Of a stretch of DNA of 31,649 nt, positions 1 through 9,100 are shown in pieces (the stretch's first letter is position 1; every line of letters starts with the position of its first letter). The notes below the pieces were generated by a model. That model was not told the DNA's origin. It did not search any database and worked only from the letters and a program-made list of their open reading frames with translations. This DNA comes from JAVJPJ01 sp040217295. GTDB lineage: Bacteria > Pseudomonadota > Alphaproteobacteria > Rhodobacterales > Rhodobacteraceae. A program made the translations under genes and the position numbers. The stretch covers positions 1 to 31,649 of the forward strand of contig CAYWTM010000029.1 of NCBI GenBank assembly GCA_964460185.1, given 5' to 3'.

Positions 1-958
1 CCCAGACGACGAAGCCCAGGCCCCCGATGGCCACCAGCGCATAGACCATCGGCAGATACCCGAAGATCGGCTTTTTGGAGAAGGTCGAGATCACGTGAGA
101 GATCACGCCGAAGGCGGGAAGGATCACGATGTAGACCTCGGGGTGGCCGAAGAACCAGAAGATATGCTGGAACAGCACCGGGTCACCGCCGCCGGCCACG
201 TCAAAGAACGTGGTGCCGAAATTCCGGTCGGTCAGCAGCATGGTGATGGCACCCGCCAGAACCGGCAGCGACAGAAGAAGCAGCCACGCGGTGACAAAGA
301 CCGACCATGCGAACAGCGGCACCTTGTGCAGCGTCATGCCCGGCGCACGCATGTTCAGGAAGGTGGTGATGAAGTTGATCGAGCCCAGGATCGACGAAGC
401 ACCAGACACGTGCACGGCGAAGATCGCGAAATCCACGGCGCGGCTGGTGGGGGCATCTTGCCAGCTGAGCGGGGGATAGAACGTCCAGCCCGGCCCGGCG
501 CCACCGTCAATGAACACGGCGCAGAACGCGAGCGCGGTGCCGGCGACATACATCCAGTAGCTCAGGTTGTTCAGACGCGGGAAAGCCATGTCCGGCGCAC
601 CAATCATCAGCGGCATAAAGTAGTTGCCGAAGCCGCCGAAAAGCGCGGGAATCACCACGAAAAACATCATCAGGACGCCGTGGCCCGTGATCATCACGTT
701 CCACAGATGGCCATCCGGCGTACATTCGCCTTCGGCCGCGGCAGACAGGACCCGCGCGCCTTCGGTGCACATGTACTGCACACCCGGTTCCATCAGTTCC
801 ATCCGCATGTAGACGGTAAAGATGACCGAGATCAGGCCTACGAACCCTGCGGTGAACAGGTAGAGGATCCCGATATCCTTGTGGTTGGTGGACATGAACC
901 AGCGGGTAAAGAAACCCGGCCGATCGTGGTCATGCCCCTGAAGGGTGGCGTCAGCCAT
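1..958 (-). CDS. ctaD: cytochrome c oxidase subunit I (aa3-type), partial
   Basis: Catalytic subunit of the aa3-type terminal oxidase. It sits in the inner membrane, reduces O2 with electrons from cytochrome c and pumps protons. About 319 N-terminal residues of roughly 550 are present; the window edge removes the 3' end. Visible signatures are the N-terminal motif STNHKDIG, the helix-II segment ITGHGVLMMFF with the low-spin heme a His, and near residue 270 the motif FGHPEVYI, with the CuB His and the cross-linked Tyr. The translation runs out at GGLGFVVW, just before where the HHM CuB ligands would lie. The ATG at 958 has a good ribosome site (AGGAGA, about 6 bases upstream). The gene reads out of the window on the minus strand. 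Identification is secure; it is not a cbb3 or quinol-oxidase subunit, judging from the N-terminus. Confidence 0.96.
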   Translation of the reverse strand, partial: MADATLQGHDHDRPGFFTRWFMSTNHKDIGILYLFTAGFVGLISVIFTVYMRMELMEPGVQYMCTEGARVLSAAAEGECTPDGHLWNVMITGHGVLMMFFVVIPALFGGFGNYFMPLMIGAPDMAFPRLNNLSYWMYVAGTALAFCAVFIDGGAGPGWTFYPPLSWQDAPTSRAVDFAIFAVHVSGASSILGSINFITTFLNMRAPGMTLHKVPLFAWSVFVTAWLLLLSLPVLAGAITMLLTDRNFGTTFFDVAGGGDPVLFQHIFWFFGHPEVYIVILPAFGVISHVISTFSKKPIFGYLPMVYALVAIGGLGFVVW

Positions 959-1289
959 GCTTTTCTCCTGTCAGTCTTTCTGCAAGCGGGGGGCGCTATG
1001 GTCTGGTGCGCACCCGCATGTTCGATATCCGGTTTAACCCGGTCGCATCAGCCTCGCAATGTGTCTCGGGACAATCGGCCGCGGTTTTGGGTGAGGGGAA
1101 TTGTCTCAGACCGGAAGGATAGGACACATGTTGGATACCGTCCGCCCGGATGCGGTGGGCCGCGATCGGGTGAAACGGCATCCGCAATGCGCACAGGTAA
1201 GCTTGGCCATGTCAGGCTTGTGAAAATCGGCCGAGACAGGGCTTGCCATCGACCCATCGCCGCGCCACGGGCGATCACGCCGGATGTCG
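959..1289. other. intergenic region upstream of ctaD
   Basis: This stretch of 331 bases between ctaD and the small membrane-protein gene holds no convincing gene. Several overlapping reading frames exist on both strands, but their translations are Arg/Pro-rich without recognisable motifs, as expected of high-GC noncoding DNA. The ctaD ribosome binding site (AGGAGA) lies at its left end on the minus strand. The ctaD promoter should be here, but I cannot point to a convincing -35/-10 pair. Confidence 0.6.
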
Positions 1290-1547
1290 TTACCGAGCTT
1301 CGCGGTCGTCGGGGGCGATCGCCGACGCCGTGCCGACCCCGCCTTCGAGCCCATGCGAGGGAAACACATCCTCGGCGGTCTCATGGATCTCCCGTTGGAA
1401 CGATCGCCTGTCGACCTCGTATTTCGCGTGAAGCACCAACCCCACTGAAAACGCCGCGATCGTACCCAGGAACGTAAGACTTGCGACTATGGCCGCAATC
1501 TCGAAATCGGGGCGTGGATTCTGTTTTGCCTGGTGCAACACCATCAT
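1290..1547 (-). CDS. small single-pass membrane protein, unknown function
   Basis: A predicted 85-residue protein that I do not recognise. It has a polar N-terminus, one hydrophobic segment at about residues 18-40 (IAAIVASLTFLGTIAAFSVG) and a charged C-terminal tail of about 45 residues, so it is probably a one-helix inner-membrane protein. I chose the ATG at 1547 because GAGGAAG lies directly upstream at good spacing. Upstream in-frame starts at 1562 and 1595 have no such site. It lies between ctaD and lipB on the same strand but is separated from both by more than 150 bases, so an operon is not evident. The frame could still be chance in GC-rich DNA; the clean hydrophobic segment and ribosome site favour a real gene. 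Confidence 0.5.
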   Translation of the reverse strand: MMVLHQAKQNPRPDFEIAAIVASLTFLGTIAAFSVGLVLHAKYEVDRRSFQREIHETAEDVFPSHGLEGGVGTASAIAPDDREAR

Positions 1548-1704
1548 GATCTTCCTCAACATGCTGCCGAGCCGGGCTTGGCAGCAATTCACCAACTAAA
1601 ATTTACACTGCCCAAGTGGTCGCCAATGGTGGCACGAATTGGGCCGTTATCCATTTCACTTTGAAACGACGCGTTTCCACAGGGGGCACAATGCGGTTGC
1701 GATG

Positions 1705-2373
1705 CTACCGGGGCTGGCCGTCAGGGTCAGCAAAGGCTGCCGAAAAGCTGCGCTGCAACGCGAGATCCAGATCATCCATCGTCACGGGAAGGCCAAGATC
1801 GACAAGGCTGGTGACCCCGTGCCCTTCGATGCCGCACGGCACGATTCCGTCGAAATGGCTCAGGTCGGGGTCGAGGTTGATCGAAAGCCCATGAAAGCTG
1901 ACCCATTTGCGCAGGCGCACGCCGATGGCCGCGATCTTGTCTTCGCGGGGGGTGCCGTCCGGAAGCGGCGGTTTTTCCGGGCGTCCAACCCAGACACCGA
2001 CCCGGCCCGCGCGCACCTCGCCTGTGACATTGAACTGGGCCAGCGTGGTGATCACCCAGGTTTCCAGGTTGGTGACGAACTGGCGCACGTCCCGCCCGCG
2101 ATGGTTCAGGTCCAGCATGACATAGGCCACACGCTGACCGGGGCCGTGATAGGTGTACTGCCCGCCGCGGCGCGTGTCATGAACCGGAAAGCGGTCGGGA
2201 TCCTTGAGGTCCTGGCGTCGGGCCGAGGTTCCTGCGGTGTATAGCGGCGGATGCTCCAAGAGCCAGATCGCCTCGTCTGCGGTGCCGTCATGGATGGCCG
2301 CCACACGCGCCTCCATCATCGCGACGGCATCGAGGTAGGCCACGGGCGTGTCGGAGATGATCCATTCGACCAT
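1705..2373 (-). CDS. lipB: lipoyl(octanoyl) transferase
   Basis: Transfers the octanoyl group from octanoyl-ACP to lipoyl domains of 2-oxoacid dehydrogenases and the glycine cleavage H protein, the first step of protein lipoylation in the cytoplasm. The 222-residue length is normal for the family. Motifs are in order: RGGQYTYHGPGQ (residues 69-80), DKIAAIGVR with the catalytic Lys at 146, WVSFHGLSIN (157-166), and VPCGIEGHGVTSL with the catalytic Cys at 180. The ATG at 2373 starts a typical LipB N-terminus. It lies 10 bases downstream of the LytTR regulator gene on the same strand, so the two are probably cotranscribed, although no functional link is obvious. Confidence 0.96.
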   Translation of the reverse strand: MVEWIISDTPVAYLDAVAMMEARVAAIHDGTADEAIWLLEHPPLYTAGTSARRQDLKDPDRFPVHDTRRGGQYTYHGPGQRVAYVMLDLNHRGRDVRQFVTNLETWVITTLAQFNVTGEVRAGRVGVWVGRPEKPPLPDGTPREDKIAAIGVRLRKWVSFHGLSINLDPDLSHFDGIVPCGIEGHGVTSLVDLGLPVTMDDLDLALQRSFSAAFADPDGQPR

Positions 2374-2383
2374 GCCTAGCGCC

Positions 2384-3178
2384 TCATTTCGGCAAAAAGC
2401 CCGCGGCCCTCAGCGCGGGAACATAGGTGCGCGAAGCCGGGATCTCGTCACCCGCGCTCATGGTCAGAACGGCCCTGTCGCCTGCGCGTCGCGCGGCCTG
2501 CACGGCAGCGCCCGCAACCCAGTGCGAGCGGTGGACCTGCAGCCCTTCGACCGGTTCTGTTTCGCGGATGGCATCGCTCAGACGCATCAGGAGCATCTCT
2601 TCGCCTTTGGTGGTTCGCACCCGGACATAGTGGTCCTCGACCGAGATGGCCACCAGCGCTCCGCGTTTGTCGAGCGGCAACCGGTCGAGAAGGGCAGGGG
2701 CGCGCGGTTCGGGCATCGTGTCGCGGAAGCGGGCGTTGGCTGGATGGGCGATTTGCACGCCCACTGACACACAGGCGCCGATGATGAAGTTGCGCATCCC
2801 GCTGACCAGTTCTTGCTGGAGATCCTGAAGCCCGAAAATGGCCGCCGTGATCACCTGAAGCGCTGCGCCGATCACCGCCCCCGTGGCCGCCGCGATGATC
2901 GCGACACGCGCCGCGGGGCGCAGACCCTCAAGCCAGGGGCGCAAAACCGCATCCACGAGCGACCCAAGGCCATAGGTCAGCACCACGATCCCGATCCAGA
3001 ATGCCGCCCGGGGCAGCACCGACATCGCGTCGCCGGTTCCGAAGGGCGCCGCGATGGTGGCCACGATGCCGACAAGCACCAACACGGCCAGCGTGCGGAC
3101 GGCCATCACATGCTGTCGCATCTGGCGAAGCGCGGAGTGCGGCGGCGGGTGGTCCACGCGGTTTGTCCTGTCGTTCAC
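2384..3178 (-). CDS. membrane-anchored LytTR-domain DNA-binding regulator
   Basis: A predicted 264-residue transcriptional regulator. The N-terminal half has about four hydrophobic segments (roughly residues 28-48, 57-77, 88-113 and 124-144). The C-terminal 100 residues form a LytTR DNA-binding domain, recognisable by SVEDHYVRVRT, the MRLSDAI helix and GLQVHRSHWVA. There is no receiver domain, so it is not a classical two-component response regulator; the membrane part is the likely sensor or the docking site for a partner. I prefer the GTG at 3178 (VNDRTNR...) because it keeps a short polar N-terminus before the first helix, but no strong ribosome site is seen. ATG at 3124 is the alternative; the longer frame to 3298 would run through the divergent promoter region. 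It is divergent from a DUF2306 gene, a plausible partner or target. The start is uncertain; the family is not. Confidence 0.88.
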   Translation of the reverse strand: MNDRTNRVDHPPPHSALRQMRQHVMAVRTLAVLVLVGIVATIAAPFGTGDAMSVLPRAAFWIGIVVLTYGLGSLVDAVLRPWLEGLRPAARVAIIAAATGAVIGAALQVITAAIFGLQDLQQELVSGMRNFIIGACVSVGVQIAHPANARFRDTMPEPRAPALLDRLPLDKRGALVAISVEDHYVRVRTTKGEEMLLMRLSDAIRETEPVEGLQVHRSHWVAGAAVQAARRAGDRAVLTMSAGDEIPASRTYVPALRAAGFLPK

Positions 3179-3214
3179 GCAGGCGCTCTGGCGCCCGGGG
3201 CGGGTGTTCGACCA

Positions 3215-3261
3215 GCACTGTGCCAAAGCCGGGGCCGGGTCACAACCGCCGGGTGTGGCAC
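3215..3261. promoter_or_regulatory. candidate operator in the LytTR / DUF2306 divergent promoter
   Basis: The 118-base gap between the divergent starts contains the near-palindrome GCACTGTGC (3215-3223). The hexamer GTGCCA (3220-3225) is repeated in inverted form as TGGCAC (3256-3261). Such symmetry in a divergent promoter next to a regulator gene could be an operator. It does not match the direct-repeat pattern usually described for LytTR proteins, so the link is only a guess. Confidence 0.2.
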
Positions 3262-3296
3262 TAGCCGATTCACGACAGCAAGACGGGATCAAATCC

Positions 3297-3803
3297 ATGG
3301 ATTTCTCACATCTTACAAACCTGCCGCTTGCCTTGCATATTCATCTGCTGGCCGCGATCTCGGCGGTGGTACTGGGCCCCGTCGCCCTGTACCGGCGGCA
3401 GCGCGACATCTGGCACAAGACGGCGGGTTATCTTTGGGTGGTGGTGATGCTGACGGTGGCCGTCGGCGCATTCTGGCTGGAGGCCGTCATCCTACCCATC
3501 TGGGGTGGGTTCGGCGTCATCCACCTGCTCGCTGGTCCGGTCATCTGGACGCTGTGGCACGGGGTGCAGGCCGCGCGGGCGGGTCATGTGGCGCGCCACC
3601 GGGCCTACATGAGGGGGCTGTACTGGCAGGGCCTCATGGTGGCTGGTCTGTTCACGTTGCTGCCGTATCGTGTCCTGAATCGAGTTCTGTTCCCCGGCAC
3701 TCCCGAACTGGGTTACGGCGTGATCCTCGTGGTCGCACTTGGTGCCGGTATCGTCGCGATGCGCCGTCGCGGTCCGGCCCCCGAGGCGGACAGGCCAGGG
3801 TAG
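3297..3803 (+). CDS. DUF2306-type multi-pass membrane protein
   Basis: A 168-residue inner-membrane protein with about four hydrophobic helices and several conserved-looking His residues in or near them (HIHLLAAISA near residue 14, RDIWHKTAGY, GVIHLLAGPVIW, ARHRAYMRGLYW). This pattern resembles the DUF2306 family, whose biochemical role is not established. The ATG at 3297 begins MDFSHLTN; the longer upstream frame would translate the divergent promoter and part of the LytTR gene and is rejected. The ribosome site is weak (GGGA about 10 bases upstream). Head-to-head placement with the membrane-bound LytTR regulator suggests the two form a sensor/regulator pair, or that the regulator controls this gene. 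The C-terminus is a short polar tail. Confidence 0.82.
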   Translation: MDFSHLTNLPLALHIHLLAAISAVVLGPVALYRRQRDIWHKTAGYLWVVVMLTVAVGAFWLEAVILPIWGGFGVIHLLAGPVIWTLWHGVQAARAGHVARHRAYMRGLYWQGLMVAGLFTLLPYRVLNRVLFPGTPELGYGVILVVALGAGIVAMRRRGPAPEADRPG

Positions 3804-3924
3804 GGTTTTCCGTAGCCGCCGAGATTTCCTCATAAAACAGGTGATTCCCGTGCTATGTTCGATTCCATTGCTATTGGTCGGCCAGGTCTGTCAGCTTGGG
3901 TCGCCCCTACCTGGAGGGAATTTC

Positions 3925-5271
3925 ATGTATGCAAGAATTCTGACGGCCACAGGTCTGATGGCCGCGCTGGCATTGATGCCTGCCGAGCGTGCCGATGCGG
4001 ATGTGGGCGAATTCATCGGCGGGGCGATCATCGGTGGTGTGATCGGCCATGCCATCGGATCGAACAACACGCGCAGCGGGACGCGCACGACAACCGGAAC
4101 CCGCGTTGTGCGCCCCGGTATTCCGGCGACACAGCAGGGCCGCGAGACGCAGCTGGCCCTGAACTACTTTGGCTTCAACGCCGGCACCGTGGATGGTCAG
4201 ATCGGCAATGGCACCCGGTCGGCGATCGAACGGTATCAACGCACGATGAACTATCCGGTGAACGGGCGGGAATTCGCCGCGTACCAGTTCGACTACCTGA
4301 TGGATGCCTATTACTGGGCCCAGAACGGCGGCGCGGCGCAGGTGGGCCTGGCGGGACAGCCGTTGCTGTTTGCCTATCGTGACAGTCTGCAGGGCAGAAC
4401 CCTGCCAGCCGGCGCACCGCAGCAGGTCATGCCACAGCCCCCCGCGACCACGGTCATCGTGAACCCGCAGGCACAGCCTCAGCCCGCGCCGACGATCGCG
4501 GCAAACGCGGCGCCGACGGTGCCGAACCTGTTTGCAAATTCAGCGCCCACCGCGTCGCTGGCCAACACCTGCAACGGCGTGATGCTGCAAACCTCCAGCA
4601 ATGGCGGTTATGTGACCATGGCCACGTTGACCGATCCCGATTTTGCGCTGAGCGAACAGTTCTGCGTGGCGCGGACCTATGCGATGGCGCAGGGCGAACA
4701 GCTGATGCAGAACATCGTTGGCCTGACGCAGGCCCAGATCGCCGAGCAATGCGGTTCCTTTGCCCAGATGATGTCGACCGAGATAGACCGCGCCTCGATG
4801 ATCGGCCAGGCCGCGATGGTGCCCGAAGTGGCCAATTTCGCCGTCGGCTCCGGCATTCCGCCCGCTGATCTGGCCGCCACGGCGCGGGTTTGCCTGTCGG
4901 TGGGCTATGCCCAGGACAACATGCGCATGGCCGTGGGGTCGTCGCTGGTGCTGGTCGCCATGGGCGAGCCTGCCTATGGCGAGTTGCTGGGCCATCATCT
5001 GCGCGAAGGGTTCGGAACGACAACCCGGCCCGATCTGGCGATGCAGTGGTACAACGCAAGCCTTGGCGCGATCGAGCAGGGCGCACTGCCTGCCTTCATG
5101 CCAGGTCAGCCCGAACGCGTTCAGTTGCTGCGCAGCGCCACCATGCGCTTGCAGGGCGGCGGCGCGCCCGCGGCGGTGGTCCCCGTGCCGGCAGCGCAGC
5201 CTGTTCCGGTTCCGGTCCCCGTCCCGGTTCCGGCCACGAACCAACTGCCGACCGTCCGCGTCACCCAGTGA
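3925..5271 (+). CDS. secreted peptidoglycan-binding-domain protein
   Basis: A 448-residue predicted envelope protein. Residues 1-26 look like a Sec signal peptide ending in ERADA. Next comes a short Gly-rich segment (28-45: GEFIGGAIIGGVIGHAIG) of the glycine-zipper type, then a PG_binding_1-like domain at about 70-125, with LALNYFGFNAGTVDGQIG followed by GTRSAIERYQ. The middle is Pro/Gln/Ala-rich, followed by a globular, mostly helical part (about 200-405) that I cannot assign, and the protein ends in a Pro-Val repeat (PVPVPVPVP) before NQLPTVRVTQ. The ATG at 3925 has a strong ribosome site (GGAGGG, 8 bases upstream). A terminator follows at 5297, so it is probably a single-gene unit. Its role is likely structural or in cell-wall remodelling, but no catalytic domain is visible. 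Confidence 0.85.
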   Translation: MYARILTATGLMAALALMPAERADADVGEFIGGAIIGGVIGHAIGSNNTRSGTRTTTGTRVVRPGIPATQQGRETQLALNYFGFNAGTVDGQIGNGTRSAIERYQRTMNYPVNGREFAAYQFDYLMDAYYWAQNGGAAQVGLAGQPLLFAYRDSLQGRTLPAGAPQQVMPQPPATTVIVNPQAQPQPAPTIAANAAPTVPNLFANSAPTASLANTCNGVMLQTSSNGGYVTMATLTDPDFALSEQFCVARTYAMAQGEQLMQNIVGLTQAQIAEQCGSFAQMMSTEIDRASMIGQAAMVPEVANFAVGSGIPPADLAATARVCLSVGYAQDNMRMAVGSSLVLVAMGEPAYGELLGHHLREGFGTTTRPDLAMQWYNASLGAIEQGALPAFMPGQPERVQLLRSATMRLQGGGAPAAVVPVPAAQPVPVPVPVPVPATNQLPTVRVTQ

Positions 5272-5296
5272 TGGCTGTCGACCCGAGCGTGTGAAG

Positions 5297-5319
5297 CGGG
5301 CCCTTCGGGGCCCGTTTTT
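5297..5319 (+). terminator. Rho-independent terminator
   Basis: A perfect 7-bp GC stem (CGGGCCC at 5297-5303 with GGGCCCG at 5308-5314) closes a TTCG tetraloop and is followed by five T residues (5315-5319). It lies 25 bases downstream of the peptidoglycan-binding protein stop codon and is the clearest terminator in the window. Confidence 0.93.
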
Positions 5320-5465
5320 CTGTGCGCCTGCCGGCAATTGAGGCCGACATTGCATCGCAGGACGCGCCAGTCTCGCAAAATCGTGCACAGACGATGAATT
5401 TTGGAGGCATCCCCCTTCACAAGGCCCGAAGGCTCGGCTAAAGGACCGCGACTACCTGATCACGT

Positions 5466-5552
5466 GCGGTCGTGGCGGAATTGGTAGACGCGCAGCGTTG
5501 AGGTCGCTGTGGGGTAACTCCCGTGGAAGTTCGAGTCTTCTCGACCGCACCA
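5466..5552 (+). tRNA. tRNA-Leu (anticodon GAG)
   Basis: An 87-nt class II tRNA with encoded CCA. The acceptor stem pairs GCGGTCG (5466-5472) with CGACCGC (5542-5548), followed by discriminator A and CCA (5550-5552). The anticodon stem CAGCG/CGCTG (5493-5497, 5505-5509) encloses the loop TTGAGGT with anticodon GAG at 5500-5502, which reads CUC and CUU. A long variable arm (about 5510-5525) and the T-loop TTCGAGT support tRNA-Leu. Confidence 0.97.
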
Positions 5553-6004
5553 TTTCATCCAAATTTCCCCTTCATGATCCGTTGCATGACACTGTGCTGT
5601 CATTGTCCGTCACCCAACCGCTCCGCCGGGACGGTTCGGTGGAAACGATTGCACATGTTGACGATCAGGCGAAGTTCCCGCTTCTGGCCCTGGTAGACCC
5701 CTGCCTGGCGCCGTTGCGGCAAACGCGCGATTGACACTGGATGTACGGGCTCGGTGCCGGAGTCTTGTGGTGTGAGCTGGCCTCCGATGACATCAATGTG
5801 CCAAGGCGGGTCAGCGATGATGCAAAAGACAGGACGCACTTGTCGGAGATCATCACGGTCGGGTCGGGTTCTCGACGGAAAAATGCGGTCCTGTCTGTCC
5901 CCGAGGGTCCGTGCCACCCCAGGTTCCGCCGCACCCAAGGCAGCGGCACGGTTTCGGCTGCCAGGACACATTGAACAGGTTGACGGCATTCCGGTCAGCT
6001 TCGG

Positions 6005-6020
6005 CGCCCCCTCGGGGGCG
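6005..6020. other. short GC hairpin in the adhesin upstream region
   Basis: CGCCCC (6005-6010) pairs with GGGGCG (6015-6020) across CTCG. There is no T-run after it, so it is not a typical terminator. It lies about 140 bases before the adhesin start and may be part of its leader. Confidence 0.4.
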
Positions 6021-6147
6021 AAAGGGCCAGAGGCCGCGCAACATCGCCTCGTGTGCCGCATATCGTTGATCGTTTGATATTTTCGTGCCCTTTGAGGGGT
6101 TGCAAAACGAGGGACCGCGTTGAAGGTTGTTGCAGTCGATTTTTGAT

Positions 6148-6153
6148 AAGGAA
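6148..6153 (+). promoter_or_regulatory. ribosome binding site of the adhesin gene
   Basis: AAGGAA sits 6 bases before the ATG at 6160. It decides the start: the longer in-frame TTG start at 6127 has no comparable site. Confidence 0.75.
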
Positions 6154-6159
6154 ATTTCA

Positions 6160-9100
6160 ATGCCCCTGGATAAGCCTACCTCCAATCGAGTTTCGAATTC
6201 TGAAGTCAAGATGGTGTCTGTTTTCGAACGCGGCCAAGCATTTCCAGGAGTTTTCCTGTCCAGTGAGCAAACGTCAATTCTGCCGCCCCTGACGCGGCGC
6301 ATCTATGTGCCGACGCGGTCGGAGGCCCGCCTGAAGTTCCTGAGATCATGGGCCAGAAGGAATGCGCGGCGGATGGCGGCCGGCCTTGGTGGTCTGTCGC
6401 TCGTCCTGCCGACGGCGATGGTGGCATCGGCACAGGAACAGGTACAGGTCGACGTCAGCACGATCGACGGCGTGGTGTCCGCGGAGATCGCGCAGAACGG
6501 CGACCTCCTGATCACGTTGGAGAACGGCCAGCAGGTCAGAATCGATGCGTCGGGTTTCGAAATCGCGGCTGATGGCAGCTACATCGTTCCAGATGTGACG
6601 GCGGATACCATCGCTCTGGCGGCCGTTGACGCTGCTGCAGGTAGCAGCGTTGCCGAAGGTGGCGCCGGCATGGGCGGCCTCGCGCTTCTTGGGGGGCTTG
6701 CAGTGGCCGCTGGCGGCGGCGGTGGCGGTGGTGGCGGTGGTGGCGGCGTTGCCCCGACGCCGGAACTGGCCTTTGTGGTCGACGGTTATCTGTCGGGCGC
6801 CCAGGTCTTTGGCGACGCCAACGCCAACGGCATCTTTGACACGGGCGAAACGGAGACGACGACTGCGGCCGATGGCAGCTTTGACTCGTCCCTGTTCGCG
6901 GCCGACGTGCCGCTGATCGCCGTGGGCGGTGTCGATATCTCGACGGGTGAGGCCTTTACCGGAACGCTGAAGGCCCCGGCGGGCTCGACGGTGGTAACGC
7001 CGTTGACGACGCTTGTGCAGGCGGTGATTGCTTCGGACACATCCGGAACTCCGCCAACCGCCGCCGAAGCTGCCGCTTCCGTTGCGTCGTCTCTCGGGCT
7101 TTCGGGCGATCTTTTGAACGATGATCCGGCGGCCCTGGCCGAGGAGGGCGATCTTTCCCAATTGCAGGCTGCGGCCAAGATCGCAGCAGTGGTCAACCTG
7201 GTTTCGGCCTCGGCACCGTCCGACCCGGACGGCGCGGCGGACGCCGTGCTTGCGGCGCTTGCCGAGGATCTGACCGATGGCGAGGGGGGGGACCCTTTCG
7301 ATGATCCGAACGCCTTGAACACGGCGCTCGCGGCTGCCGGGGATGCGATCGAGGTGTCTGTAACCGATCTCGCCGAGGCGCTTGTCGGTGCCGCAGCCCA
7401 GATTGATGGCGCGTCGGATCTGGACGGTCTGGAAGGCGCGCAAACGGTCGTGCAGGGCACGCTTACCCAAGCAGTGGTGCAAAGTGTTGGCGATAGCGAT
7501 GGCACCTCGGCGCTGAGCGACGCCAATGACGATACGGAACTGTTCGAGAATGTCGTGCCGCTGCGTCCGGTGCTGGATGCCTCGCTGGCCGGCCAGAGCC
7601 TTGATCTGAACGCAGCGTCCGAGGCGTCGATCACCATCTTCGGAACCGGTCAACCCGGATCGACAGTTACGGTGACGCTGGGGGATGCGTCGGGGTCGGA
7701 CGTGGTCGACGGGTCCGGCGACTGGAGCGTGACGCTGACCGGAGCCAACTTTCCATCCGACGGCGATGTTTCAACCACGATCACGGCCACCAAGGACGTG
7801 GGCGGAGTCCAGGTTGTCTCGGGCGCGACGCTGAACAGTATTTCGTACCAGATCGATACGACGCCGCCCGCGCCGCCGTCGAGCATCACGCTGAACGAGA
7901 GCGAAGTCGACGGTGTGGTCAATGACGTGGAGACCGGATCGGGGTCCATCAGTGGCGTGGCCGAACCGAACGCCACCGTTCGGTTGGCCCCGGCCACGGG
8001 AACCGCGATCGAGACGACAGCGGACGGTTCGGGCAATTTTTCGTTCGATCTGACCTTCGATCTTTCGCAAGGTGAGAACACCGTTCAGATCACCCAGACC
8101 GACCAGGCCGGCAATGTGTCTGAAGCTGCCGGATTTACGTTCGATGTGGACACCATCGCGCCGGCGGGCACCCTGGCCGTGGTCGAAACCGACGGTGTCG
8201 TGGACGTTTCGGAAGCCGCCGATGGGGTCCAGTTCTCGGGCACGGGCGAGGATGGTGCGACGGTTTCCGTTTACATCCAGCCCGATGGCGAAGCGCGTCA
8301 ACTGCTCGGCACGACCACGGTGAGCGGCGGAACATGGACGTTCACCACGGAAACGCCCGCTGACGGGGATTACCAGGTCAGTGTCGAGGTGACCGACGCC
8401 GCATTGAACCTGACGACCGCAGACCGGGATTTCACCGTCGATGCCACCGCACCGGAATTGAGCGATATCACGACGGACAAGGCGGCTCTTGTGGGCGCAG
8501 ACGACACAACGCCGGTTACGGTTTCGGGCAGCGTTTCAGGCGCGACATCAGTTTCGGTGGCGTTTCTCGACGGCAGTGACGAGGTCGTGGCCAGCACTGA
8601 TGCTGTCCTGTCCGGTGGCACCTTCTCGGCCGAGCTCGATCTGAGCGGCCTCGGCGATGGAAGCTACAGCCTCCGCGTGACCGCGGGCGACGGCACGAAC
8701 GAAACGACGCAAACAACGGCTTCGGCGATCACGTTCGATCGTACCCCGCCCGCAACACCGTCGATCGATGTGATCGCGGGCGACGACGTGGTCGAAGGCG
8801 CCGAGCTCGCCTCGAACGTCGTCATCTCGGGCTCGGGGGAAACCGGCAGCACCGTCACCGTCAAGCTGGACGACGATGATGTCGGCAGCGATGTGGTTGT
8901 CGATGGCGAGTGGTCCATCGAAATCGCGGCCCCGGCAGGCGGAAACTACACGGTTACGGCCGTCGCCCAGGACCCTGCCGGAAATCTGTCCGACCCGTCC
9001 GCTGGCCGGTCGATCGAGGTCATCACGCCCGCGCCGTCCGTGGGTATCGACGCGCTGGCGGTCGGAGAGGTCGCCAATGCAGCCGAAATCGCGGCGCCGG

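Larger units (their letters stand above)
5553..6159. other. gene-free region upstream of the adhesin locus
   Basis: About 607 bases lie between tRNA-Leu and the adhesin start. Open frames exist on both strands (for example 5600-6160 minus), but their translations show no motif and no credible ribosome site. One hairpin is visible, CGCCCC/GGGGCG at 6005-6020. The last about 80 bases are AT-richer than the surroundings and are the likely promoter/leader of the adhesin, but I see no clear -35/-10 pair. I saw no copy of the tRNA 3' end that would mark an att site. Confidence 0.55.

Noticed and set aside
95..1477. A 460-codon open frame on the plus strand
   Set aside because: Antisense to ctaD over most of its length; the translation has no motif.
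5466..5552. tRNA-Leu as an attachment site for an adhesin-carrying island
   Set aside because: I found no repeat of the tRNA 3' end and no integrase in the window; base composition of the locus resembles its neighbours.
5600..6160. A 186-codon minus-strand frame upstream of the adhesin
   Set aside because: No family motif and no credible ribosome site; the composition looks noncoding.
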